Shown here: piece by piece, positions 36,026 through 48,444 of the stretch | Numbering within the stretch: position 1 is the stretch's first letter | Layout: every line of letters begins with the position of its first letter | From: Circinella umbellata | Lineage: Eukaryota; Mucoromycota; Mucoromycetes; Mucorales; Lichtheimiaceae | DNA: 64,000 bases | Direction: 5' to 3' | Assembly (NCBI GenBank): GCA_025093555.1 | Contig: JAIWNF010000041.1 | Span: 450,532-514,531 of the forward strand | The notes under the pieces: model-generated | The model's input: the letters and a program-made list of their open reading frames with translations, nothing else | What the model was told of the DNA's origin: nothing | Database searches by the model: none | Translations under genes and position numbers: made by a program

Positions 36026-39000
36026 AGAAAAAAACAACAACGATCAACATACGTAACAGCATATATTCACAGACCATCCCAACTTTCTTTCTCTCTCTCT
36101 CTTTTTTATATCAATTCTGTCTTCTTTTTTCCAATTATCCTCTCTCTACCCTATTTTTTTTATTGACAACGATTGAACCCTATCAAGTATCCTTCTCATC
36201 GTCAAGTTTTGAAATCATTTGCACTTTTTCTTATTTTTGGATTCCTTTTCTTTTTTAAATAAAAATCATTTATTTATATACCATTTATCCGATTCACTTG
36301 TTTTATTTTTTATTCTTTTAGAAGAAACATGATCATAATACGTAGCACTGTTTTATTACATGCAACAAACTATTGTAATGATATCAAAGTATATCATACA
36401 TTTTCTAATGTAATCTGAAAAAGAACTTATTTTATTATTAGCATTATTTGAGCACATCATTTATTTCTTTCTTTTTTCGCTCTATCAAATTTATCAAGTT
36501 TACTGAATCATTTAAATTCGGTAGCAACATAATAATTCGGGTACATTGGGTGAAAAAATCAATAACTCGGAAGAATGGATTGAGTATCGCTGTCAACCCA
36601 TATTCACAAAAAGAATAGAGCGTCTCATATCAGGATATAGTTGAAATCCCAATGCTTTATCCGCTGGTCAAATGAGATAATAATCAAGGTACCTGCATAT
36701 ATCGTTGAAAGTAAGATGTATACGTACCACCAGTATTACGTACATCAGTTATATTCTACTTTTATAAAAATTTAACATGTCAAAAAAGCTAGGTATTATC
36801 ATCCAAGCTTTTGAAAACTTTGTTGATCTTAATTAATTCCGGGCGAAAAGAAAATAATGTTTCTCTATGTGTAATTTAGAGAAAAAACAAAACTTGCATT
36901 CAGATATATGGTTAAGGCTATTCTATTTGCCGCGCAAATGAATTATCAAGGGAAAAAAAGCTGATACGTATGATGTTTAAACAAGCTTGTATGATTTTAT
37001 CAGTTAGAGGACTAATTATATGTAAAACAAAAAACTAATACTATTATAAATTCGGACAAGTTCATCCAAAAAAATAGTAGTAAATCAAGCTAATCTTTAT
37101 AAAGAGCATTGACCATCTGTGTGATCGACATTCAATAAAAAATCAGCGAGAACAAAGGATATGATCATTGAATAAAAAAGATATGACAGAATGTAGATCA
37201 GATAAAGATAATGTAATCACTTACGTGATTAAACAAGGCAAAAGTGACGCCATCAAAAATCATCATTTACGTATATAAAATAATATAACGTCGTTCGATT
37301 ATTTATTTTACTATTGATATGCGAAACCTGATTTTTCACATCCTTGATGATTCAATGATAAAAGCTTGCGTTTTCTTGGAATGTATACGCATGGATCAAA
37401 TTGATAATTATAAAAATAAAATATAAAAACCGTCCAAAGAGAAGACAGAGATGGCGAATTGAAAAGTAGATATTTGAACAATACACGAATAGTCTTGCGA
37501 TTAAATAATAATAATGAATTTATTGCAATAGCACCACATATAAAAATGAAAAGGATCAATAGACATGAGATAAATGTTTTAAGGGTATCAGCGTAAGTAC
37601 GTGTCTAGACTTTGTAAAACTATTGCAAAAGTATGCTAAAAAAATTACCCTCCATGTTGTATTGCCTTAAACAAAAAATTGAACAGAGTACTTATTTGCT
37701 TGGATGTTTTGAATATTCTTTGATACCATCATCTCCTTATTACAGCCTATATACAGTACTGAAAACCAGGCCATCCGAACAACAAAACTATTATTATATT
37801 TTTTTTCAACATAATAAAAACACTTTACCTTTGAACACACATATGTGTTAATTATGATTTTCTATCTTGAGAGTCTTGTAATTCTTGATTTATAAAAAAA
37901 AAACTTTGGTGCTTTTTAAGAATGTTCGTAGCCACTCGTAGAGACGTAAAAGAAACCTTGCAATACCTCTTTCATGTTCCGCAGTGATATTACCCACTCG
38001 ACATTACTAGCAGGAGTATTACCCACTGATATGGTAAAGCAAAAGAAAAAAAAAACTCGGCAAAAAAATAATAAGTCTGCTTTCTGCCGTGCCATCCATG
38101 ACTATGTTTATTTTTATTCCGCTCTGTTCAGTCGTGCGGTTGATTTTGGCTTACTATCCTATCCTGCAAGCGTAGCTTTGCATAGATAATATTTTCTAAC
38201 GTATGAAGACGTTAAAAAACTGCATTTATGTTATGTTTTGTTTTTTAGTAGCATGATGATAATGAATTAGCTTGCTCAACCGATTAAAATTACATGAGAA
38301 ATTGAAAATAATAATATCGTACATTTATATCATATATATGTAAAGTTACGTACGTAATTATGACAAGATCAAAATGAAAATTACAAATAGAACGTGAGTT
38401 ACTTAGAAGCAGATATAGTTATTCTCTAAAGTAAAAAAGTATTAAACTTAGTAATAAACAAAAGCCATAAAGTAAGCACAATAATTATTAGAATACGTAG
38501 AAACAAAATGAATATTCTAAGAAGATAAGCTACTTGCACATCATACTCGGAATCGTAACAGTGTATCTATCAAAGTAGAGTAATGTGTGCTTATTCATTA
38601 TGGTGCTTCTATTAACCAAAAGTATCGCTTGTCATACTCAGGTAAAAAGGGCTTATTAAGCAATTGAAAGATAGATAGGAATAATATCATCCGTATAGAT
38701 ATATAATTTTATTACTATAAAGGTCTTATATCATATTACTAAGTATCAGAAAAATCGTAAAGATGTACTAGTGCTTTCTTTCATAACTCTTTATGATATA
38801 TAACACGGTAAAAAACATGGAGGACAGTAGGATAGTAAAGCACGACCGAAGTCAGCGGAACCAAATAGAAAAACTGGAGGATGGCACTGCGTCCTTAAAA
38901 TTCACACAGCAACGACGGAAGTGAAAATTACTTTTTACTCGGAACTCCTTATCCAGCTCAAATTCCGACGTGTGATTAAATAAAAAAAGACTCTTTAGTA

Positions 39001-39871
39001 TCCTACAAAAAAAAAAAACCTGTATCCAGCACAGCAATGGCAGGAAACATCGCGTCTATTTTTACAAAGAGTATGTGTGTAAATAAATTACATGCCCACA
39101 CTTTACTGACGAGAACTATAAAAAAATAACTTATGTATAGGATTCACCGAGTATTTTGACCAAGAAATCTAAGCTCCCAGCTTTGCACATTTCTATTGTT
39201 ATGACAAGAAAACTTTTATAGAATGTACGCCAAAGCTGAATGCAAGGCGACTTGGTTAAATCGCTTTAAAATGGCAGTTCGAAAAAGAAATATTGTTGTA
39301 AGCAGTACAACTTCTATAATAATAATTGTGACGTACAAAAGGCTGATAAGTTACTTTATCGAAATAGGATTACAGACAAGACGGAAAATAATACGACAGG
39401 TTAGTTGAATTAGGATTTACAGCTGGTACAGCAGTGGATGAAAACGAGCCATGCTTATAAAAGTGAGCAATTATCCAAGATTAAGCCAGTTATTGAAAAT
39501 GAGCGATCTAATTTTGATATTGTGCTGTACAGTATAAGCTGCTTGATATTAAAATGAATATGATCCAAATGAAACATAATAATATTTGTTTTTTATGTGT
39601 GTTTACATTCCAAGAAATAACTATGCAGCAAATGTATTTTTTTTTGTTACCACAGTTATCTCAAAATATCAATGGATGTTTCTGACCATCCCGATTTTGT
39701 AGACCGTAGTTTAGATTTCTTTGGCATGGCTCAAATTCATACAAACAGCTCATTTTTTAAACATGGCTCGTTTTTATTTTGGATGGCCAAATATAACGCA
39801 TGCATAACTGGTATCGAGCTGTAAATATATTGATCTTAACCAACTATTGTATTAGGAACTTGAAAAAAACT
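36026..39871. other. Gene-poor AT-rich stretch with possible coding relics
   Basis: No intact gene is supported. Stop-riddled stretches near 38865-39035, 39190-39540 and 39670-39790 have protein-like composition and may be remains of a transposon or of the damaged gene that follows, but I cannot identify them or join them into a frame. Confidence 0.4.
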
Positions 39872-41730
39872 ATGAAAATCACTCAACATCAGCAAAAACG
39901 TGTCAAACATCCAAATCCCCATCTTTACAAAACCAAACTCACCTCAAACGACAAAACAGAACTTAAGGCCATTTTTGAAAATCTTGATTCAAAAAATTTT
40001 TGGTATTTGAAATCAACGATTCCTGAACAAAATCAAAAAGCCAAGTCTGTTGAAGAGCGCATGATAGATTTTGCTCTTAGTTGCAATTATTATCAGTAAG
40101 ATGTAGTTTGATTGTATATATTGATTGAGGTAACGCTTTGTACATAAATTCATTTGTTTTTTTTTTTGTTTTTTAATAGTCCAAGGGGACTTGTTGATAT
40201 CTTTCAGATATCCAACTAAGTCTTAATAACAACTTACCAGTTGTTTCGGGTTTACTTCGTAAAGTCCAGAACACCTTCAAAAAAATCTTTGATTTTCTCT
40301 TGGACACTTCTTTTTCACCAGGAATAAGATAATCGATTCGATTTCTAGAAATCGAGATAATTAAAAATTTTAATTTTATTAAATTTTTATATTATCATAT
40401 ATTATAAATCAATAGATTTTTTAATTTCATTAAAAATCTTATTATTATAATATATTCGATTAATCTCCCAAGTCAGCAGCTAATACTTGATCTCACTGAT
40501 TCAAACTGGGACGGTATATTCACCAAACAGAAAGAAAAGAAATTGAAGATGCTGGATGTAAACTTCTAAGACCAGTGGATATCTCATTAAACCGCCTATT
40601 AAGCGAATTGTATAAACAGGTAATAGATCGTAAAAATGGGTTTATAAACATCAAGACATTTCCCTTATAATTCTCATTAGCTTCATATCATAGAAAACCG
40701 CAAAAGAAGCGTATCAGTTTGCACGCAACTTTGAGTTTGATCCGGAAGATGACCCTCTTCTTGTATGGTTATCATCATCTATTCAAGACACTGCACTACT
40801 TTATTTGAAGAAAAACAATTTCAATATACAAAATTATCTGGAATCGGATAAGTTGTACTATCTCTGGGGTTTTTCGAATAAAATTTTCGATACGAGTGAC
40901 ATTTCGGAAATATGAGGAAATGAGGATTCCTGAGAATCTTTATTTTGAGGAGAATTATCCTGAGAATCTTTTGTTGCTCTTGGGTTAGTAAAAACATTCT
41001 ATTTTTTATGTGTATAAGTTGAAAATTACATACTATACAAAGCTTACAAAATTAATGTATTGGATTACGATGCTTGTAGCAAAGAAAAATCCAGTACTGC
41101 CAGTGCATTTGCAACAAACCAAAAAAGAGAATTGTCGGCTGTTGATCCAGTAGAAAATTCTAAAATGGGAAGAAGAACCGATACAGCCTATATTGGAGGA
41201 AATGATGTTGAAGTAGGCTGCTTGGAAATTGGTAAAACTAACCACCAAACTAAAGAATTTATGGATGGTTCAATCAAGATGCCTATCGCGATGAAAGATA
41301 TGTTAATGAAATTAGTTGAACAAAACTCATCTCTTGTCAATCAACTTCATATTTTGGGATATCTTATAATGGGTACGTTACAATTGATAAATGCTATTTT
41401 TTATATGATATTAACTACATCGCCCTTGATACTACTTTAGGTAAAAAAATTAGCCTAATGGATATGGATATCCCTAAGGGATACGTAACAAGAATTCGTC
41501 GAACAAAGCAAGTATTATATCCTGATAGTAGCGACAACTTCGTGGTTCGCATTGGCCCACTATTAGAGTTGGCAGCCATTGGAAAAGAAATAGCTGAAGA
41601 TACCTATAAGAAGTTTAGTAATAATGTGATTCCGTTGTCAGCAGCTACAGATGAACCAGAAGAATATGTCATCCCACCTCACGTATCTGGTTTATCATCA
41701 TTAGCATCATCACCATCATCACATCATTAG
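39872..41730 (+). pseudogene. Second multicopy nuclease-like family member, broken
   Basis: Exon 1 (39872 to a GTAAGA donor near 40096) reads NLDSKNFWYLKSTIPEQN and joins in phase to the next exon. The frame then breaks within about 30 bases and again near 40550. Later pieces read EDAGCKLLRPVDISLNRLL, DDPLLVWLSSSIQDTALLYL (40746-40805) with a stop at about 40915, and RRTDTAYIGGNDVEVGCLE followed by IGK. The C-terminal pieces include [28 protein letters not shown] and a Ser/His-rich end at 41730. The overall pattern resembles a large Mucorales protein family. The D...E-x-G-K spacing is reminiscent of PD-(D/E)XK nucleases (inference). Two frame breaks and one stop argue for a pseudogene. Confidence 0.55.
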
Positions 41731-42030
41731 CAACAGCATCATCATCGTCAAACAAACAGCAACACACTAGTAGCACAACATCCATCTCGTAGTCTCATTT
41801 TCAAATATACGTTTATATCATCATCTTATCGAATTTTTCTCTTTTTATCACTATAACGTAAAAAGTAGCAGTTTACAAAAAAACAACATTTATTCGTTCC
41901 CCTTCATCTATATATTATTTTCAACCATCTTTCATTAATACATGTATGTCCATTTTTTTGAAAAAAACTACAGTATGCTTGCATCAATAGTATTACAGGC
42001 AAAGTTGGACATAAAACATTTATTTATGAA

Positions 42031-42832
42031 GGGTGTCAGGAAAAAAAGTGTACAATCAAAAAGGTGTACTTTTTAAAAGAGCGACATGAATAGCAAAAAA
42101 AGTACACTTTTTTTTTATTTCTCTCGAACCTCTTATTATCTATAAAATTACTTTTTTTTCACATAAATTCTGTAACAGACCCTTTGACGACGAAAAGAAA
42201 AAGTAATATTTGATTCATCCAGAACACGAGATATGGAACAACATACTACAAAAAATTATCGTAAAGTTGGATGGAATTTTTTTGACCTCACTGTCGATTA
42301 TAAAGCTAAATGAAGATATACCTTCACAGAAACATCTTACTCTTAAGATACTCTATGTTTTTTAGACAGTTGGTATATACAAGTGTCATAGAAATCTACA
42401 ATATACCAAATAGATAGGAATGTAATATAATATAATAAACAGCACTCTCTAATAATCAATATAACTGTAACATAAGGTCAAGATCGCCATAAAAAATAGC
42501 AATATTTTGACCATAGTAATATTTCATTAGATATAAAAGCTACGTACTAGAATATAAAGTACAATGTATGATTTTATGTTTGGTATAAAAATAACTGATT
42601 TGGTTTCTGTAGATAAAAACGTAATATTTCTTTTGAATAACTCATGAAATTATTTTTATTTGATTCAGTAAATATTTGGTTTTGAAAAAATACTTTGAGA
42701 TATTGTGTAGAAAGGTGCATCAAGTCTACGATGAAGCCATAGAACCCAATTGTACACCTTTTTTATGACTGGAATTGCGGAATTTCAAAAAGTACACCTT
42801 TTTGATTGTACACCTTTTTTCGTGTTTCCCGT
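42031..42832. mobile_element. Non-autonomous inverted-repeat DNA element
   Basis: Both ends carry the same sequence in opposite orientation. The left end (42041-42077) has GTGTACAATCAAAAAGGTGT followed by ACTTTTT. The right end (42783-42820), read on the minus strand, has the same motif with one or two changes. A shorter GTACACTTTTT-type repeat lies just inside each end (about 42100 and 42755). The interior of about 650 bp has no transposase-like frame. No clear target duplication is visible, so the superfamily is unassigned. Confidence 0.65.
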
Positions 42833-43519
42833 AAATCAGGGCGCCTGTCAAATACTTTTTTTTGGACAGTGTTGGCATGCATAGGGGTGTTTTTTGTTCG
42901 TTCGTTCTTGTGTACGATTTTGTCGCGGTACATGTAAGATGATACCATATACTTCTTAATGTATTTTTTTTCTTTTATTTCTAGACTATACTTAGTTTTT
43001 CAATTAATAGCAATATTATTCGACTGTGAAAATACTAAGTAGTCTGGTTTTTATAGGCTAATACGTAATTCTCTTGTTCTAAAATGAAAATTTCAATATG
43101 ACGTGTATGAGATCGGATAATGTATAGTATTTGATTATAGTTCTCGATGTTCCAAAAAAAAGTAGTTATGATGGAAGGAAAAGATACCATCCATGAACTA
43201 TGAGTATATGAGTGTATATTAACATCAAAAATCATTTTTTCTATAAGTACCGAAACGGGTTAGGGGCGGGGAGATAAGTTATGCTTTGTGTAAACAAATA
43301 CACAGACTCACACACTGTTATATTTCTGTGGGGCGAATGACCCGAATTACACGTAGAATGGTGTGACCGTAATAAAAAATAATTTTCATATAGGTATTAG
43401 AAAAGGGATAATCATAACAAAAGAATATGTATACATATACATACATAAGGATTACACAATACTTTGGTATAGTTATTTTATTTTACAAAAAAAGATTGGA
43501 AAGAAGGAAGTTGGCTGGT

Positions 43520-43522
43520 AGA

Positions 43523-43553
<31 letters not shown>
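43520..43553. repeat. (TA)n microsatellite
   Basis: An uninterrupted alternating T/A tract of over 30 bases, about 100 bp downstream (3') of the catalase stop codon. Confidence 0.8.
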
Positions 43554-43558
<5 letters not shown>

Positions 43559-43654
43559 GTATATACCATTCTCTCATTTTTTTTTATCATGATGATAATA
43601 ATGTTGATGATATGGTTAGAGTTGTTGTTTTTTTTTTAATCAGAAGAAAATCGT

Positions 43655-45909
43655 TTAAGCCTTGGACAAAAGAGTGACAATGGCTTCTTCAATACGTTGA
43701 CCATATTCAGGGTCAGCACGCTTGAAGTGACCAATTTGACGTTCACGAATGTGCTTCTTGGCGTTCTTGAGATGACCAGCGATATTGTTAACCAAATCAG
43801 TCTTTTCTTCAGCAGGCATCAAACGATATAAGTCACCAGCCTGAACAAAGTCGACGTCGGATAATTCATATGTAAAACGACCGGTCAAACCAGAAACTTC
43901 TTCAGCGGTAAAAGTAGTGCCTACAACATTGTTTTGGTATGGTCCATTAAGGGAGTTTGGTTCGTAGTTGGGGAGAGAACCGCCATTTCCATTGACAGCC
44001 ATCAAACCATCACGTTGATGGTTAGCAACGCGAGACTTGGGTTGATTGATAGGAATTTGAGCATAGTTAGGTCCCAAGCGATGACGGTGCGTATCAGGAT
44101 AAGAGAAAAGACGGCCTTGAAGCATACGATCAGGGGAAACATCAATACCAGGAACGGTATGGGATGGAGAGAAAGCAGCTTGTTCGACTTCGGCAAAATA
44201 GTTTTCGGGATTGCGGTTCAAAGTCAATTGACCAACAGGTTGCAAAGGATAATCCTATAATAATAAAAATTTAAAGCCGTATGAGAAATCTTGAGTTCAA
44301 TTTTTTTTACCCACACACAAAATCCAAACGCGCTAATAAATGCTTATAATATATGTGAAGGATATATAATTGCAAACGTAAAATAAGATCATAATTACAT
44401 ACCTTGTGTGGCCAAACCTTAGTGACATCGAATGGATTGAAACGGTAAGTCTTGGCATCTTGAGGTTCCATGACTTGGACATAAACAGACCAAGATGGGT
44501 GCTCACCCTTTTCAATAGCATCGAATAAATCCTTGGTAGCATAATCAGGGTTTGAACCAGCAAGTTGACCAGCTTCATCAGCCTTGAAGGTCTTAATGCC
44601 TTGATTGGTCTTGAAATGCCACTTGACATACTTGAAATCACCCTTATCATCGACCAACTTCAAAGTGTGAGAAGAGTAACCATTCATGTAGCGATAGCCG
44701 TTGGGAGTACCACGGTTAGAGAACAAGATGGTGACTTGATGGATGGATTCGGGGACAAGTGACAAGAAATCCCAGAAAGCATCTATAATTTTTGAATTAG
44801 TTTATCCATTTTTTGTATAAGGGCCAAAAAAAATAACGTCATATATGTTTAATATGAATGCGTGGAGTAGAAGATATGATGGCGATGGGAAAGTATCATG
44901 GGGATAATAATAGTGAATTTGAACACTTACCAGCATCAGGGAGATTGGTTTGGGGATTACGCTTTTGGGTGTGGATGAAATCTATATTAATCGGCGTTAT
45001 AAATATTTTTTTGGTTCTTTTTGGTCTTTTTTGGTTTCATTATTTCATTTTACTAACCAGGGAATTTGCTTGGATCACGGATAAAGAAGACGGGAGTGTT
45101 GTTACCAACCATATCCCAGTTACCTATATAATCAATAAAAAGCATTAGTATTTCGTGAGAAGATTACACACGTTCATTGTATTCTTTATTTTTTTATACC
45201 TTCTTCAGTGTAGAACTTGAGAGCGAAACCACGAGGATCGCGAGCAGTATCGGCACTACCCTTTTCACCACCAACAGTGGAGAAACGAAGGAAGGTAGGA
45301 GTTTTCTTACCCACTTGGCTCAAAAACTTTGCTTTAGTCAAGTGAGAGATGTCATGAGTGACCTCTATAGAATGATAAATGATAGTTTTATTTAGTTATA
45401 ATTGTTTTATCGCCATCGTTTCTTATTTAATCATTCACATATTTATACATAAGATATAAATGTATATTTTACCAAAGACACCATGAGCACCAGCACCCTT
45501 AGCGTGGACAACACGTTCGGGAATACGTTCTCTGTCAAAGTGAGCTATAAAAATATACAATTTTTTTTAAAAAGAAACGTTTAGTATTCCGATAAACCCT
45601 TTTCTTTCCCGCGCGCGCGCGTCCAAAACCGTTATCTTTATCTTTCCAAATAAAGTTATAATTCTTTACCAAGCTTGTCGATCAAGTGAAAGTCTTGAAG
45701 GAGACTATATAATTTTTTTTTGGGGGGGGGTTTATTAATTCATGTTCAAAGATTTGTTTTGTGGTTATATTTCATTTGATCCCCAAAAAAATGATTTTAA
45801 ATATCAAAAAAAAAAAACCTTACACTGGACCCCATTGACCAGCAGTTTGAGAAGTTTGGTTATTCTCAACAGGATTACCATTAGAAGTAGTCAAAAGGTT
45901 CTTGGACAT
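43655..45909 (-). CDS. Catalase (small-subunit, heme type)
   Basis: Eight exons on the minus strand with GT-AG junctions, from the ATG at 45907-45909 to the stop at 43655. The proximal signature [20 protein letters not shown] contains the catalytic His. [20 protein letters not shown] and [19 protein letters not shown] are standard catalase blocks. [17 protein letters not shown] carries the heme-ligand Tyr. At roughly 490 residues with no C-terminal flavodoxin-like domain, it is a small-subunit enzyme. It disproportionates hydrogen peroxide. The end LLSKA lacks a clear canonical SKL-type peroxisomal signal, although SKA-like ends can act weakly, so location is open. One intron contains a CG-alternating tract at about 45610. 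Confidence 0.95.
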
Positions 45910-48444
45910 GATTTGAGTTTTTCTTAAATTCAAGAGTTGGGAGGTTTATAAAACTACAAAGAAGTTATAAGTAAAGAAGTAAAACAAATAAATAAAAAAA
46001 ACAGAAGAAAAAAGGGAAATAAAGGTTCATGGTTTTATATATAGGCGAAAAGTTCAAAATTCCCCCCATCCAATTCCGAAGATCATGCTTTTTGGGGGTA
46101 TACTTTTGTGAATTTCCATGATACCCTATATTACTCTCCCCCAACTTTGTAATTGGCCAATAAAATTCGCTCATTTGCAGATTACAAAGCAACCTTTGAA
46201 GTCCTAAGCATAAAAGCTCATAGTCCCACACACAGTTCTCTCGCCCCCCCCATTAGTAAAAAAAATACTCCCCACACAATAAGGTGCGGTCTCTAATACT
46301 CACGCGGCGCACACATCTCTGTTCCTCTTTTTTTCTCGGCTTGATGAGGTTATTTATGCGTGGGCTATAATTTGTACACTTTTTTTTTATAACCAATGTG
46401 TGGGAATAGAAGACCGATTCCCATCAGTCGTTACGATTTTTATTTATTTTTATTCTTTTCCCAGTATAGTTCTATATCTTGCTTAATACACAGATTTAAT
46501 CTTTTTATCATTTTTTAGTATAAATTTCAAAAACAAAATATTAAAGCTTATTTTTTTTAACTTGGATTATGAACTTATTTCTTTCAACGTTCCATTACCA
46601 TCCAGAAAGTTGGTTGGTGGAGAGTGTACGAGCCGTTGCTTACAAAGGATCGGTCTTGTACAACACTGCTTACTGATGCACACCCCGCATTTGTCATGTC
46701 AAATACAGCGAATATGTTTCCCCGATAACAAAATGTCTTCGATCCCCCCCCAAAAAAAAAAAGAAGTCTTAAAATTTGTCATTTGAAAAGAAGATAGACC
46801 ATCAGGTACAATATATATACAAAGACTACAGAATAAAAAAAGGAAGTAAGTAAAGTGAAACTATAGATAACTAAAAAATTATGCCACAATAAAATAATTA
46901 AGAACGAGGTTTATTTTATTTCACATCACGTTGAAAAAACAAGCTATTTTGATATATTTTATTTCTGATTTCCTAATCGATCTTGAGTAAATTATTGAAA
47001 AAACAAACGAGTATTTTTTTTTTGACATCAAGATAATAACATATATATATATATGCTCTTTGACTTGTTTAGCTGTTCGAGAACAAAGTACTATTTTTAT
47101 CATCATTATTCTTGGTCCTAACACTTTTCAATAAAACTTGCTGTAGTCTGGTGACAAATTTATCATGCGTACACTAGTTGCACAAGAAGAAGGCACAAAA
47201 AAATACAACCTTTACTTTGTGATCAGAAACTTTATAATCAGCATAATAAAAGTGAATCATCAGTATATTATAGAATTAGCACTATATGAGGTATGAGGAG
47301 CAAACAATGGGAAAGAGAATATTAAAATATGTGATTCACTGTTATATATCTAAGCAGGAACAATAATTTGCATAAAGGCGTGTAACTATGGTGACCATTA
47401 CTGCTCATGCCATTATGGGATGATTGAATGGGACTAAATAGTCATTGGCAATTTCAGTGAAGCCAAAAAAAAGTTTTCTATTGACTGAGTGCTGAGTTTT
47501 TTATAAAATTGAAGCAAACCAAGCTGTTCAGGTACAGTTATCTTTGGAGGAAAGAAGCTTACTACAGCTTAATCCTACTATTTTATAATTAAATATAGTT
47601 TTTTTTTCTAAGGATAATAAAACTAGTTGTTGGTCAATGCTTTTCGGAAAGATTAACCTTGATTGGGGTTATTTCCCACGCCCATCCGAAAAATAAACAA
47701 TAAGTCACCCTCCTTTTTTTGCTTGTTGATTAACATTTCATTTGATGGTTCGCTTGTCGTTTTACTCTTTTTCTTTCTTTCTCTATATTATTTATTCTGG
47801 ACATAGTAACAAGTCATCGTCATACATTAAAACTTTATTGGTTAAAATGTCATTTCCACACGTCACCGAGTCAAGAAAACCAAAAAAAAAAGAAACGATA
47901 AAGTAGCAGTCTATATAAATATGCTTCTCTGAAATTGAAAAAAAAGTTATCCATGTGAATTCTTGCAGAACTATTAAAAGCTGTATTCTGTATAATGAGA
48001 ATGACAAGGATACTACGTAATCAACTCTTTATAATAAAGAAAGGATCACGCACTTTTACTCATTTATATAATATATACAAGCTGTGCAACAAACTAGCTC
48101 ATTCCCTTTTTTCATTTAGAATAAGCACGTCATTAATCATAAAAATTATATGAAACTTTTAATAACATAACATTAAAGTTATTCATCTAACTAATATATC
48201 ACACCGTAGTTTTGGAGACTTATACCAACAAAACAAAAAGCTCATTTCACTGTGTGTGATTAATTGAATGTAACAAGAACGACATTGATAATATTCTATG
48301 AAAACAAAGAAGCTCTCCATAATATATCCCATCAATATTATCTTTTTATCCAACCTTCGAGAAAAAAAATCAACTTTTTATGTAATAATTTATATCTACC
48401 CATAAACCAAAGGAACATCTTTCAAATGTATCTTGTTTATTTAT
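45910..48444. other. Intergenic stretch with catalase promoter
   Basis: The first 400 bases upstream of the catalase start are unusually C-rich for this genome (several runs of 5-8 C between 46060 and 46275) and include two CCCCCA/CCCCCC tracts that could be stress-factor sites. A short protein-like stretch at about 46565-46735 is broken by a stop. No gene is supported to 48444. Confidence 0.4.

Noticed and set aside
43427..43639. 70-codon open frame with Tyr/Ile repeats
   Set aside because: Translation of the (TA)n microsatellite downstream of catalase.
46562..46786. Protein-like reading frame near a C-rich region
   Set aside because: The more plausible frame (with YHPESW and VRAVAYKGSVLYN) is broken by a stop and has no recognised homology; too short to call.
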